A DNA stretch of 40,032 nt from Hellea sp. (GCA_020628425.1 JAHDEZ010000007.1:32352-72383), one strand, 5' to 3'; shown: positions 25,569-35,039, counted from the first letter of the stretch. Notes: generated by a model not told the origin, from the sequence alone. Made by a program: numbers and translations.

Positions 25569-26756
25569 GTGCGCGTTTTCCTTTTGGGAATATTTATATG
25601 GGCCTTACACCATACAGTCGCTTTTGCGGGCGACATTAGCGCCGTCGAAGTGAAAGTCGACAGCGCAAGCCACGCATCTATCGTTTTTCAAGGTCAAAAC
25701 TTTGATGTCGCTAAGATCAATGTTTTCCAAATCTCAGGAGAAAACCCCCGCGTCGTCATAGATATCAAAGACGGCACATCACCTTTGTTAAAACACGGGG
25801 CCTACACAAAAATTCACAAAAGTATTGTCCGGGCTATTAGAGCGGCGCAACGAAATGGCAATGACATTCGTTTTGTTATTGATTTAACAGATGGAAGCCA
25901 GTTTCTGGACACATCCATTCAAAAAACCAAAATTTCTGTAACAATCGCTGGAAGTTTCCAAACGTCGACGCCCGCCATCATACAGGCCTCCAACAATCCA
26001 GCCCCCAAAATACCTGTCACGAATCTTCCGTCTCAACACGACACATCTGATATTCCGACACCACGCATCAAACCAAAACGTAAAAGTAAGCCCATTATTG
26101 TAATAGACGCTGGACATGGCGGCCGTGATCCTGGGGCTCTGGGTGGGACAGGTTTGCAAGAAAAGTCCGTTACACTGAAAGCCGCCAAAGAGCTCCAATC
26201 ACAATTACAGGATACTGGCCGATATAAGGTCGTGCTTTCACGTACAGATGATCGCTATGTTGAACACGATGACAGACTACGCATTGCCCGTGTCAACAAC
26301 GCCGACTTATTCATCTCCATTCATGCAGATGCCACGGCGGGGAAAACAGCTAGAGGTGCCTCAGTGTATACCTTGGCAGACCGAGCCAAAAACCGCTCCA
26401 GAGGTATCGTAAACAATCAAAACTGGATTATGGACGTAAACCTGTCTGAACAGAATTCTGATGTTGGAAATATTTTAGTTGATCTCGCTCAGAGGACTAC
26501 GGCCTCTCAGTCTACTAAGTTTGCTGATATCCTCATCAATAATCTGGGAGACACTACCCCACTTATTCGGAACACCCACAGGCGGGCGGGATATTATGTC
26601 CTTTTAGCACCAGATGTTCCAGCCGTCTTGTTGGAACTTGGTTTTATATCCAATCCTGAAGATGAGAAGTTGCTGAAATCCACGTCTCATAGGCAGCAGG
26701 TTATGCGGTCTGTAACGAAAGCAATAAACCAATATTTTGACACCCAAAAGCCGTGA
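25569..26756 (+). CDS. amiC: N-acetylmuramoyl-L-alanine amidase with AMIN domain
   Basis: This periplasmic zinc amidase cleaves the peptide side chain from MurNAc during cell separation. The protein has 395 residues. A signal peptide ends VAFA at residue 19; an AMIN domain (about 22-115, for example NPRVVIDIKDG) targets it to the septum. The Amidase_3 domain follows with IDAGHGGRDPGA, LQEKSVTL, LFISIHADA and LLELGFISNPEDE, which give the two zinc His, the Glu ligand and the catalytic Glu. The start is GTG 25569, the first start after an in-frame TAG at 25554; it yields a proper signal peptide. It sits between rne and mrcA, the usual alphaproteobacterial order. Confidence 0.94.
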   Translation: MRVFLLGIFIWALHHTVAFAGDISAVEVKVDSASHASIVFQGQNFDVAKINVFQISGENPRVVIDIKDGTSPLLKHGAYTKIHKSIVRAIRAAQRNGNDIRFVIDLTDGSQFLDTSIQKTKISVTIAGSFQTSTPAIIQASNNPAPKIPVTNLPSQHDTSDIPTPRIKPKRKSKPIIVIDAGHGGRDPGALGGTGLQEKSVTLKAAKELQSQLQDTGRYKVVLSRTDDRYVEHDDRLRIARVNNADLFISIHADATAGKTARGASVYTLADRAKNRSRGIVNNQNWIMDVNLSEQNSDVGNILVDLAQRTTASQSTKFADILINNLGDTTPLIRNTHRRAGYYVLLAPDVPAVLLELGFISNPEDEKLLKSTSHRQQVMRSVTKAINQYFDTQKP

Positions 26757-26855
26757 CACAGCAGAAAATATCACTAACCTAGCGGAAACTGAATCAGTGC
26801 GGTCATAATTGAGCCGCAAAGTGATGGAAAAATTCGGGAAACCGAAAAGGATATT

Positions 26856-29615
26856 ATGTCAGCTGTTCGAAAAATTTTCTCGTGGCGTGTCTTTAAATGG
26901 CTCCTATTGGGCGGACTGTTTTTGTTTGTTTGCGCTGCCATCTTCGCGACCATCATCTTTGTTCGCGCCGCAAAGAATTCACCCACCGTAGAATTTTTAT
27001 CAGATTACGCGCCGCCTGTCATGACACGTGTTCATGCAGGGGACGGCAATCTGATTATGGAATACGCAGAACAGCACCGTGTTTTCGTTCCCATCGAATC
27101 GATCCCCAAGAAAGTGCAGCACGCTTTCGTCGCCGCCGAAGATCAAAGATTTTATCAACACGATGGATTCGATCGTCGTGGCTTTATGCGGGCTATGGTG
27201 GCCAATGTCGGGCACTGGTGGCGAAGTGAGCGAATGGAAGGCGGCTCCACAATTACCCAGCAGGTTGCCAAAAATATCTTCGAAGACAGAGACAGAACCA
27301 TAGATCGGAAAATCCGTGAAATTATCACGGCTCGCCGTATCGAACGGGCCATGGATAAAGACCATGTCATGGAGCTCTATCTCAACGAAATTTATTTAGG
27401 CGATAGATCATACGGCGTTGCGGCAGCTGCTTTAAATTACTTCGGTAAGTCATTGGAAGAATTGAATCTTTCTGAGATTGCTTATCTGGCGGCTCTTCCA
27501 AAAGCACCGAATAATTACGACCTGGAAAAAGATCGTGAGCGTGCCATGAACCGCCGGGATTACGTGCTTGGCCGCATGGTGGAAGACGGCTATATCGCTC
27601 AAGCAGATGCCGATGAGGCCAAAACTATTGAGTTGACCAATATTAAACGATTAACGGGCGAAGAGGTCGTTGCCTCTGGCTATTTTGTTGAGGAAGCCCG
27701 GAAAGAAATCGCCAAACTCTACGGGGAAGAAGAGTTATATGAGGGCGGCCTATCCATTCGGACCACATTAGATACGCGTTTACAACTAATTGGCCGTCGC
27801 GCGCTCAGAAATGGCTTAGAAGCTTATGACAAACGTTATGGTTATCGGGGGCCACTTGGCAACTTTGAGACCTTTGACGACTGGAAAACACGTCTCGATG
27901 AGTTCGAAGCCCCACTGGATATAGAGGACTGGCGTGTGGCGCTGGTGTTAGAGGCCGGCGAGACATCAGCCAAGATTGGTCTTGCCATGAAAAAAGATGA
28001 CGAGGCGAGGCCAGATCAGGGCACATTGGCATTTTCAGATATGAAATGGGCCAGAGTTGTCGATGGCATTGAACGCGGTCCAGAGCCAAAAACATTAAAC
28101 CAAGTACTTGAGCTGGGTGACATAATTCTAGTCTCGAAAAAACCCAATGCAGAAAAAGCTTACAAATTAGAACAAGTTCCTGATGTAAATGGCGGCCTTG
28201 TCGCTATGGATCCCCATACAGGCCGCATCCTAGCCCTTGTCGGCGGCTACAGTTTCAGACAAGCCCCGTTTAACCGGGCAACACAAGCCATGCGCCAACC
28301 TGGTTCATCCTTTAAGCCTATAGTTTACGCTGCTGCACTGGATAATGGTTATACACCAGCATCCCAGATTTTGGACGCGCCATTTGTAATCAAGCGGGAT
28401 GATGAAAACTGCCTTGAGAATGAATTAGGACGGCTGGAATTACGGGAAGTTGACGAAGACGGTCAGGTGGAACCATTCTCCGAAGACCACATTCCGGCCG
28501 AAGAAGATCACCCGGAATGCGAGCGCTTTTATAAACCTGGTAATTACGCTGCCGGGCGGTTTTACGGCCTAAGCACCCTTAGGTTAGGCCTCGAAAAGTC
28601 TCGCAATGCTATGACAGTTCGACTGGCTAATGATATTGGCATGACAACCATTATGGAATACGGCGAGCGCTTTGGGATTTACGACGAAGCCAAGCCCGAA
28701 CTTGGCTGGGTACTTGGCGCTGGTGAGACAACTATGTTAAGAATTGCCTCAGCATATTCCACACTCATCAATGGCGGAAAAAAAATTGAGCCATACATTC
28801 TTGACCGGGTTCAGGACGGGCAGGGCAAAACCATTTATCGACATGCCGATGAAAAGTGTGAACTCTGCATGATTGATGAATGGGACGAGGGGGCTCCGCC
28901 AGAATTGACGGACCGACGAGAGTTAATTATCGACCCAGTCACCGCTTATCAAATCACGTATATGATGCAAGGCGTTGTGGAAAACGGAACAGGAATCATC
29001 ATCAAGTCGCTAGGACGTCCGCTGGGCGGGAAAACCGGGACAACCAATGACTATAAAGACGCCTGGTTTATGGGCTTCTCACCCGACCTCGTCGTGGGTG
29101 TCTATGTCGGGTATGATTCCCCGCGTGGCCTGAATAATGAAGCAGGCTCCAAGGCCGCAGCGCCTATCTTCAAAGAGTTCATGTCGAAAGCACTCGACGG
29201 CGAAGCCAAGGTACCTTTTAGAATTCCCGAAGGTGTGTCCTTCTCTCCTGTTAATCGCAATACGGGCGAGCCGTCTTTTATCGGCGCGCCTGACTATATT
29301 CTTGAGGCCTTCAGACCCGGAACAGAACCCAAGAAAGAGGAGGTCAACTCTACCATACGCGTTGGTAGTGGGACAGATTCTTTTGTTGGTGGCTTTGGCA
29401 ATATCACACCTGTCAAAACATCTGAAGAAAGCGTGATTGAAAGTGCGGTTGACCCGGAGAATGAACCTGATAATAACGGCGAAATCGTCCCGTCAGAGAC
29501 TGCTTCAGAAACAGAGTCACCGGAAAACTCAGGCCCGCCAAACAACGTTCCACCTGTAACTCAACCAGAGACGGAAGACCCTGAAGAAGAAGACATTGAT
29601 GACGGTCTTTACTAA
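26856..29615 (+). CDS. mrcA: Penicillin-binding protein 1A
   Basis: PBP1A is a bifunctional peptidoglycan synthase. The 919-residue protein has an N-terminal membrane anchor (about 13-37). The GT51 glycosyltransferase domain has EDQRFYQHDG with catalytic Glu95, then GGSTITQQVAKN and the RKIREIITARRIE segment. An intervening OB-like domain is followed by the transpeptidase domain with SSFK (Ser484), the KSRN segment and KTGTT at about 726. The last 90 or so residues form an acidic, Pro/Glu-rich tail ending EEEDIDDGLY, unlikely to be folded. AAAAGG precedes the ATG. prfB starts 16 bases downstream with no terminator, so the two are cotranscribed. Confidence 0.96.
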   Translation: MSAVRKIFSWRVFKWLLLGGLFLFVCAAIFATIIFVRAAKNSPTVEFLSDYAPPVMTRVHAGDGNLIMEYAEQHRVFVPIESIPKKVQHAFVAAEDQRFYQHDGFDRRGFMRAMVANVGHWWRSERMEGGSTITQQVAKNIFEDRDRTIDRKIREIITARRIERAMDKDHVMELYLNEIYLGDRSYGVAAAALNYFGKSLEELNLSEIAYLAALPKAPNNYDLEKDRERAMNRRDYVLGRMVEDGYIAQADADEAKTIELTNIKRLTGEEVVASGYFVEEARKEIAKLYGEEELYEGGLSIRTTLDTRLQLIGRRALRNGLEAYDKRYGYRGPLGNFETFDDWKTRLDEFEAPLDIEDWRVALVLEAGETSAKIGLAMKKDDEARPDQGTLAFSDMKWARVVDGIERGPEPKTLNQVLELGDIILVSKKPNAEKAYKLEQVPDVNGGLVAMDPHTGRILALVGGYSFRQAPFNRATQAMRQPGSSFKPIVYAAALDNGYTPASQILDAPFVIKRDDENCLENELGRLELREVDEDGQVEPFSEDHIPAEEDHPECERFYKPGNYAAGRFYGLSTLRLGLEKSRNAMTVRLANDIGMTTIMEYGERFGIYDEAKPELGWVLGAGETTMLRIASAYSTLINGGKKIEPYILDRVQDGQGKTIYRHADEKCELCMIDEWDEGAPPELTDRRELIIDPVTAYQITYMMQGVVENGTGIIIKSLGRPLGGKTGTTNDYKDAWFMGFSPDLVVGVYVGYDSPRGLNNEAGSKAAAPIFKEFMSKALDGEAKVPFRIPEGVSFSPVNRNTGEPSFIGAPDYILEAFRPGTEPKKEEVNSTIRVGSGTDSFVGGFGNITPVKTSEESVIESAVDPENEPDNNGEIVPSETASETESPENSGPPNNVPPVTQPETEDPEEEDIDDGLY

Positions 29616-29631
29616 ATAGACCAGGTGGCTC

Positions 29632-30748
29632 ATGCGCGCGCAAACAGAACAACTAAAACAAGATATTGAGAAGACGCTCCGCCTACTACGGAGGCGTCTT
29701 TGACTGGGAAACCGCTGAAAGGCGTCTAGCCGAATTAAACGCCTTGTCTGAAAATCCAGAGTTCTGGAACGCGCCTCAAAAAGCCCAAAAGCTCATGCGC
29801 GAGCGCAGTCAGCTCGAGTCTTCCTTTGATAACATCAAGACCATTGAAACAGACCTCATAGACACCATAGAACTCATAGAGCTCTCAGAAATTGAAGGCG
29901 ATGAAGAGCTTCTGGTCGAGGCCGAAGACGCGCTACTGGCATTAAAAAACAAAAGCGACCATGCAAAGCTTCAGGCTTTGCTGTCTGGCGAAGCGGATAG
30001 CAATGATTGCTTTGTTGAGATACATCCCGGCGCGGGTGGGACAGAAGCCCAAGATTGGGCTGCAATGATACTTCGCATGTATTTGCGCTGGGCCAATATG
30101 CGCGGCATGAAAACCGAAGTTTTAGAAGAACAAGACGGGGATGAAGCTGGCATTAAGTCTGCGACCATCAAAGTCAAAGGTGAAAACGCTTATGGGTGGT
30201 TGAAAACTGAGTCCGGCGTCCACAGATTGGTCCGCATATCACCATTTGATTCTAACGCGCGCCGCCATACCAGTTTCGCGAGTGTTTGGGTCTATCCTGA
30301 AATTGACGATACTATTGAGATTGATGTAGCAGAGAGCGACTGCCGTATAGATACTTATCGTGCCTCGGGCGCGGGTGGTCAACACGTTAACAAGACCGAT
30401 AGTGCCGTCCGAATTACCCACATTCCAACTGGAATTGTAGTTCAATGTCAAAATGATCGGTCTCAGCACAAGAACCGTTCTCAGGCCTGGGATATGCTGC
30501 GAGCGCGACTATATGAACTAGAGCTCAAACGTAGAGAAGAAGCAGCCCAGTCTGAGGCGGACGCCAAATCTGAAATAGGGTGGGGACATCAGATTAGGTC
30601 CTATGTTCTGCAACCCTATCAACTCGTCAAAGATCTGCGTACAAGCGTTGAGACCTCGGATACAGGAGGTGTTCTGGATGGAAAAATAGACCTATTCCTA
30701 TCGGCCGCACTTAGTCAAAACGCGACCTCCGAGTCTTCAGAAGATTAG
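29632..30748 (+). CDS. prfB: Peptide chain release factor 2, expressed by programmed +1 frameshift
   Basis: RF2 reads UGA and UAA stops. Translation starts at ATG 29632 (AGGTGG upstream) as [14 protein letters not shown] and reaches an in-frame TGA at 29701-29703 after 23 codons. A +1 slip at CTT TGA C continues as [12 protein letters not shown] in the frame ending at 30748, giving about 371 residues in total, the normal length. The stop-codon recognition motif SPF ([11 protein letters not shown]) and the peptidyl-transferase motif GGQ ([12 protein letters not shown]) are present. The single-base shift is a conserved autoregulatory device, not a sequencing error. It is preceded by mrcA and converges on the bactofilin gene with 10 bases between stops. 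Confidence 0.97.
29672..29699 (+). repeat. Inverted repeat enclosing the prfB frameshift Shine-Dalgarno
   Basis: AGACGCTCCG (29672-29681) pairs with CGGA-GCGTCT (29689-29692 and 29694-29699) across a 7-base loop, with a single bulged G at 29693. The 10 base pairs are mostly GC. The 3' arm contains the GGAGG and ends one base before the TGA, so the frameshift signal can be hidden in an mRNA hairpin when no ribosome is on it. Confidence 0.7.
29690..29704 (+). promoter_or_regulatory. prfB programmed +1 frameshift site
   Basis: GGAGG (29690-29694 region), three bases further CTT (29698-29700), then TGA (29701-29703) and C (29704). Internal Shine-Dalgarno, slippery CUU in the P site, in-frame UGA and a 3' C reproduce the E. 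coli RF2 frameshift signal with the same 3-base spacing. RF2 scarcity delays termination at UGA and favours the shift. Confidence 0.95.
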
Positions 30749-30758
30749 GGTAATATTT

Positions 30759-31208
30759 TTAAGCTGGCTTCGCTTGCGGCGCAGGCTTTGCCTTAGAAAC
30801 TGGAGCCGCAGCTTGTTTGCGACGTGAGCACTTACCGTCAAAAAACGCGCCATTGGAAATAGTCAACTTATCCTGAACAATGTCGGCTTGGACATTGGCG
30901 GTATCGGCCAACTCAACCAGACTCGCATTGATTTTGCCCGTAACCTTACCGCGCACGAGCACTGACTTGGCTTTGATTTCCCCACTAATTGCACCTTGTT
31001 CTCCAATCGTAATTGAAGAGGCTGTCACATTTCCCTCGTGACGGCCATCAATCTGAATATCGCCATCTGTACGAATCTCACCAATGATTGTAATATCGCG
31101 GCCCAAAATTGAAGGGGCTGCAGCAACAGGCCGTGGTGCTGATTTCTTCGCAGGATCTGCCACTGGTTGAGTAGGTTTAGCAGAGTTTGAATTTGTTTTA
31201 CTGAACAT
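30759..31208 (-). CDS. Bactofilin (polymer-forming cytoskeletal protein)
   Basis: The protein has 149 residues. The central DUF583 beta-helix (about 34-125) shows the repeating pattern of short beta strands, for example GEIRTDGDIQIDGRHEGNV and VLVRGKVTGKINASLVELAD. The flanks are disordered and rich in Pro/Ala/Lys. Bactofilins polymerise without nucleotide on the inner membrane and position cell-wall enzymes. The gene overlaps the end of the M23 peptidase gene by 11 bases, a pairing common in Caulobacterales and Hyphomonadaceae where the peptidase is a bactofilin client. A CSRRKQ segment follows the beta-helix. The start is ATG 31208. Confidence 0.92.
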   Translation of the reverse strand: MFSKTNSNSAKPTQPVADPAKKSAPRPVAAAPSILGRDITIIGEIRTDGDIQIDGRHEGNVTASSITIGEQGAISGEIKAKSVLVRGKVTGKINASLVELADTANVQADIVQDKLTISNGAFFDGKCSRRKQAAAPVSKAKPAPQAKPA

Positions 31209-32397
31209 AAAGGCCGGCCTTTAAAAATTTGTCGGGATCATACGCCCGATCCTGGAATAATATTTCATAATGAAGGTGCGGGCCTGTACTGCGACCAGTG
31301 CTTCCCATCTCTCCAACGTTATCCCCCTTTTTAATGACTTGTCCCTTTTTTACCAGCGTTTTCGACATGTGAGCGTATTTTGTTTTGAACCCGTGACCAT
31401 GGTCGACGATAACCACTCTCCCGTAGCCACTCTTGTGACCGGAATATATAACCGTACCATCGGCTGTAGCGACGATTGGAGCTCCCATGCCGGAGCCAAT
31501 ATCAACGGCCTGATGCATCGCTGGACGGCGGGTGAATGGGTCCTTTCGAACTCCGAAAGCACTTGTCATCCGAGCTACTCCCGGAACAGGAAAGCCCAAA
31601 GGCACACTTTCCAACGCATCATCCAGCATTCTGGACTCAGCCACACGAGCTTGAATGGCGCCAACGCGCTTATCGGTCACATCATCCGCAACCATAGCCA
31701 TTAAAGGCCCGCCAGTGCCAAAGCCGCCAGCCCTTAAAACATCATCAACATTCAAGTCGGTAGCTTCGATAATAGCGCGACTAGCTTCAATTTTCTCAAG
31801 AGTATCATACTCTGCAGCCATCAGAATATTATTTTGGTTTGAATCGAGGTTCATCAATGGCGTGTCGACATTTACGCCAACCTCAATCGCGCCGGACGCA
31901 ATGGAACTGACTCTGGAAAGTCGAGGCGCGGTATCGCGAACATTTGGAGCTCTGAGAAGGCTAGACTTCTGCACACCAAGAATTTCCAGTTGAGGAAATT
32001 CAGTATTGATAACAGGCTGATTCAATGCCTGCGCAATGGTAGCATGTTTGTCTTGCATGCTGCGCGTATACTGTTCGAAATCCTTTTGCTGTTGCGTAAG
32101 CTTATATTCGGCAGTCTGCAACCGTGATTTAGTTTCCTGAAGAATTCGTTGGTATTCGGCTTCCGCGGCACGGCTTTGTTGGAACGTCCCGGCGAGAGGG
32201 TTATGACCCCAAATCAAATTAAAAATCGTAACAAGGCACCAGAGGGCCGTTAGGGCAGCGATCGATGTTGCAATGACCTGTGTCCGGGTTTTCAGAACGT
32301 AATAGCTGACCTCACCACCTGAACGCAGATAAATCTGACGTTCTGGAAAATAGCGCATGATCGCTGACCTGGTCTCCTCGACAACGTTAATTAACAT
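31198..32397 (-). CDS. Membrane-anchored M23 peptidoglycan endopeptidase (LmdC-like, bactofilin partner)
   Basis: The protein has 399 residues: a short cytoplasmic N-terminus, one membrane helix (about 41-62), a coiled coil (about 75-118), a linker and a C-terminal LytM/M23 domain. Zinc ligands are His295 and Asp299 (HQAVD) and the HLH motif (His374, His376), with His343 in YAHMS, so the enzyme looks active. M23 enzymes of this layout cleave peptide crosslinks. The ATG at 32397 has GGGG upstream; Met14 is less well supported. The cytoplasmic N-terminus is where a bactofilin contact would be expected, based on work on BacA/LmdC in Hyphomonas; this is inference here. Confidence 0.9.
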   Translation of the reverse strand: MLINVVEETRSAIMRYFPERQIYLRSGGEVSYYVLKTRTQVIATSIAALTALWCLVTIFNLIWGHNPLAGTFQQSRAAEAEYQRILQETKSRLQTAEYKLTQQQKDFEQYTRSMQDKHATIAQALNQPVINTEFPQLEILGVQKSSLLRAPNVRDTAPRLSRVSSIASGAIEVGVNVDTPLMNLDSNQNNILMAAEYDTLEKIEASRAIIEATDLNVDDVLRAGGFGTGGPLMAMVADDVTDKRVGAIQARVAESRMLDDALESVPLGFPVPGVARMTSAFGVRKDPFTRRPAMHQAVDIGSGMGAPIVATADGTVIYSGHKSGYGRVVIVDHGHGFKTKYAHMSKTLVKKGQVIKKGDNVGEMGSTGRSTGPHLHYEILFQDRAYDPDKFLKAGLYVQ

Positions 32398-32500
32398 GTT
32401 TTCCCCGGGGCAAATCTATTTTCTCGCATAACATGAAATTCTGAACAATTTTTCAAGACAAATTTCGATGTTAATTCTATTATTTCGGTTTTGTAATCTT

Positions 32501-33295
32501 TCATGACAATGGCAGGTAGAAATCTTCGTATAATTTGGCTTCAAAACGGGCAGTTTTATTGAAAGGTTTCTTCAGAATTCCTTTGTAATGAGAACGAACC
32601 AGCTGCTGGAAATATTTTTCAGGCTTTTTACCTCTTTTTTCAGCAACATAATTGAACCATCTTGTACCAAAATAAACGTGCTGAACCTCCTCTTCCAGAA
32701 TCACTTCAAGTATTTCCATAGCCTTGGGCTCGTTGTTTTTTCTTAATTTTTCGATAATTAGTGGCGTTACGTCCAACCCACGGGCCTCCAAAACCATAGG
32801 CGCGACAGCGAGACGAGCCGCAATGTCATGAGAGGTCTGACGTGACGCATCCCATAAGCCGTCATGTGCAGGAAATATGCCATACCCATATCCTTGCTCT
32901 TTCAAAAACAAATCTATCATTTCGAAATGTCGAGCTTCGTCTACTGCAACAGATATCCAATCATCGATAAACTCCGCTCTAATATCTGAGTTTTCAAGGA
33001 CTTCACTATTGGCAAATCGCAAAACCATATCCAATGCCAGATTTATGGCATTAAATTCTATATGTGCGACCGAGTGCATGAGCGCGGCGACACCCCGTTG
33101 TGAGCCAACACCGCGCTTTGGTACAAGCTTTGGCGCTACCAATTCAGGCTTCTCCGGGCGACCCGGCCATTCAGGCGCTAACGGATACTCAGAAAAACGG
33201 CCAGATTTTATATTGGGAAGCGCCTTTGTCAGGTGGATTTTTTCTACGGGATCGGGGCAAGATAAAGCGGATAGAACTGCGCCTGGAAAATCCAT
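32501..33295 (-). CDS. Ferritin-like domain protein (DUF455)
   Basis: The 264-residue protein has a four-helix bundle carrying putative di-iron ligands: SVAHIEFNAINLALD, VDEARHFEM and EEEVQHVYFG, i.e. the E...ExxH...E...ExxH pattern. The family is DUF455, related in fold to the tRNA hydroxylase MiaE, with no assigned reaction. The start ATG 33295 abuts the bcp stop (TAAATG), with AGGA inside the end of bcp, so translation is probably coupled to the peroxiredoxin. That suggests a redox or iron-related role but does not prove one. Confidence 0.85.
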   Translation of the reverse strand: MDFPGAVLSALSCPDPVEKIHLTKALPNIKSGRFSEYPLAPEWPGRPEKPELVAPKLVPKRGVGSQRGVAALMHSVAHIEFNAINLALDMVLRFANSEVLENSDIRAEFIDDWISVAVDEARHFEMIDLFLKEQGYGYGIFPAHDGLWDASRQTSHDIAARLAVAPMVLEARGLDVTPLIIEKLRKNNEPKAMEILEVILEEEVQHVYFGTRWFNYVAEKRGKKPEKYFQQLVRSHYKGILKKPFNKTARFEAKLYEDFYLPLS

Positions 33296-33766
33296 TTATC
33301 CTTGAAGCTCCTGTAGAGTGGCTAGCACATCTGCCGCATGGTCTTTGACTTTAACTTTCGGCCAAACGGCTGCAATCTTTCCATCTGGACCGATCAAAAA
33401 AGTAGACCGCTGTATACCCATATAGGTTTTCCCGTACATTTTCTTTTCGACCCAGACGCCATAATCTTCCGTAACTTTTCCCTCTAGGTCAGCCCCTAAA
33501 GAAATAGTCAATGTCTGTTTAGCAATAAAGTTTTCATGCTTTTTGACGCTGTCACGAGAAACACCCAGAATAGCGGTATTGTGATTAGAAAAATGGTCTT
33601 TCATGTCTGAGAAGTCTTTCGCCTCGATTGTACAACCCGGCGTGTTATCTTTAGGATAAAAGTACAACACCAAATATTTCCCGCTATAGTCCGACAGCTT
33701 GACGACCTTTCCGTTCTCTGCCGGCATAGTAAAATCGGGGGCTTTATCGCCAATGTTCAATATCAT
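33296..33766 (-). CDS. bcp: Thioredoxin-dependent thiol peroxidase (Bcp/PrxQ family)
   Basis: This 156-residue peroxiredoxin reduces peroxides. The peroxidatic cysteine is in the motif NTPGCTIEAKDFSD. The cysteine five residues later, which resolves the sulfenic acid in E. coli BCP, is replaced by Lys, and no other cysteine is evident. It is therefore likely a 1-Cys type reduced directly by thioredoxin or another thiol. It lies 13 bases after tyrS and is coupled to the ferritin-like gene downstream. Confidence 0.93.
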   Translation of the reverse strand: MILNIGDKAPDFTMPAENGKVVKLSDYSGKYLVLYFYPKDNTPGCTIEAKDFSDMKDHFSNHNTAILGVSRDSVKKHENFIAKQTLTISLGADLEGKVTEDYGVWVEKKMYGKTYMGIQRSTFLIGPDGKIAAVWPKVKVKDHAADVLATLQELQG

Positions 33767-33779
33767 TTTAGTCTCGCTT

Positions 33780-35039
33780 TTAACTTATTCGTATAAGTGC
33801 ATGTCTCTTTTTACCGACTGAGATTTTTATAACCCCGTCCTGCAAATCCGAACGCTCAAGCGCTTGAAACGGATCAGAGACTTTCACGTCATTGACCTTT
33901 AAAGCCCCGCCTTTGACATGACGGCGAGCTTCACCTTTTGAACTGGCCAGCCCTGCCAAAACGGCAGCGTCGACTGCAGACACACCGTCCAATGAAGCTA
34001 AGTCATAAGTCGGAAGACCAGCTGCTGTCGAACCTTCCTCAAAAGTCTTGCGCGCGGTTTCCTCGGCGCCTTTCGCGGCGTCGACACCATGAAGAAGAGT
34101 CGTCGCCTCATTGGCAAGTCTGATTTTGGCAAGATTGACGTCTGCGCCCTCAAGAGCTTCAAGTTCTTCGATCTCTGGAAGAGATACATCTGTAAACAAG
34201 CGTAAAAACTTACCAACATCCGCATCTTCGGTATTGCGCCAAAATTGCCAGTAATCATAAGGGCTTTTAACGAAATCCGCGCCCCAGCCTGGATCTGAAT
34301 TCAGCCACATCGCACCTTCGGCTGTTTTACCCATTTTTCCCCCTGACGCTGTCGTAATCAAAGGCGTTGTAAACCCGTAAACTTCATTACCTTCCACACG
34401 TCGGGTCAGATCAATACCTCCAACAATATTGCCCCATTGATCAGAGCCGCCCAGCTGTAACGCGCAACCATACCGCCGATTAAGTTCAACAAAGTCGTAA
34501 CTTTGCAAGAGAGAGTAGTTAAACTCCAGGAAGGTCATTGGTTGTTCGCGTTCAAGGCGACGTTTGACGGACTCAAGTGCTACCATTCGGTTGACCGTGA
34601 AATGCACCCCCATGTCGCGCAGAAATTCAATGTAACCCAGCTTATCCAACCAATCCGCATTATCAACCATGATCGCACCGTCATTGTCGTTAAAATCCAA
34701 GAACTTGGAGAAGACCTGCGAAATACCGTTTTTGTTCTTTTGGATAAACTCATGGGTCAGAATAGGCCGAGACTTATCTTTGTCGGTTGGATCGCCGATT
34801 TTTGTGGTTCCTCCGCCCATCAAAACAATGGGTCGCCCGCCCGCCTGTTGGAGATGGCGCAGCATCATAATCTGAACAAGCGAACCTACGTGTAGACTTG
34901 GCGCCGTGCAATCAAAGCCAATATATCCAACTAAACCGCCTTTCGCTGCAGCACTATCCAACCCGTCCTCATCGGTGCATTGATAAAGGAATCCGCGCTC
35001 TGTGAGGCGTTTCATCAATTCCGATTTATAAGCTTTCAT
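33780..35039 (-). CDS. tyrS: Tyrosyl-tRNA synthetase
   Basis: This class I aminoacyl-tRNA synthetase charges tRNA-Tyr. The 419-residue protein has the HIGH-type motif HVGS at 50-53, tyrosine-pocket segments (YSLLQSYDFVELNRRYGC and QLGGSDQWGNIVGG) and the KMSKS-type loop KMGKT at 235-239. It ends with an S4-like RNA-binding domain (KGEARRHVKGGALKVNDVKV). AAGG precedes the ATG. It is divergent from anmK across 69 bases and leads the tyrS-bcp-DUF455 operon. Confidence 0.97.
   Translation of the reverse strand: MKAYKSELMKRLTERGFLYQCTDEDGLDSAAAKGGLVGYIGFDCTAPSLHVGSLVQIMMLRHLQQAGGRPIVLMGGGTTKIGDPTDKDKSRPILTHEFIQKNKNGISQVFSKFLDFNDNDGAIMVDNADWLDKLGYIEFLRDMGVHFTVNRMVALESVKRRLEREQPMTFLEFNYSLLQSYDFVELNRRYGCALQLGGSDQWGNIVGGIDLTRRVEGNEVYGFTTPLITTASGGKMGKTAEGAMWLNSDPGWGADFVKSPYDYWQFWRNTEDADVGKFLRLFTDVSLPEIEELEALEGADVNLAKIRLANEATTLLHGVDAAKGAEETARKTFEEGSTAAGLPTYDLASLDGVSAVDAAVLAGLASSKGEARRHVKGGALKVNDVKVSDPFQALERSDLQDGVIKISVGKKRHALIRIS

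Noticed and set aside
29632-29703. Apparent frameshift mutation or short ORF at the start of prfB
   Set aside because: The CTT TGA C with upstream GGAGG is the conserved programmed +1 frameshift of RF2, so the gene is intact.
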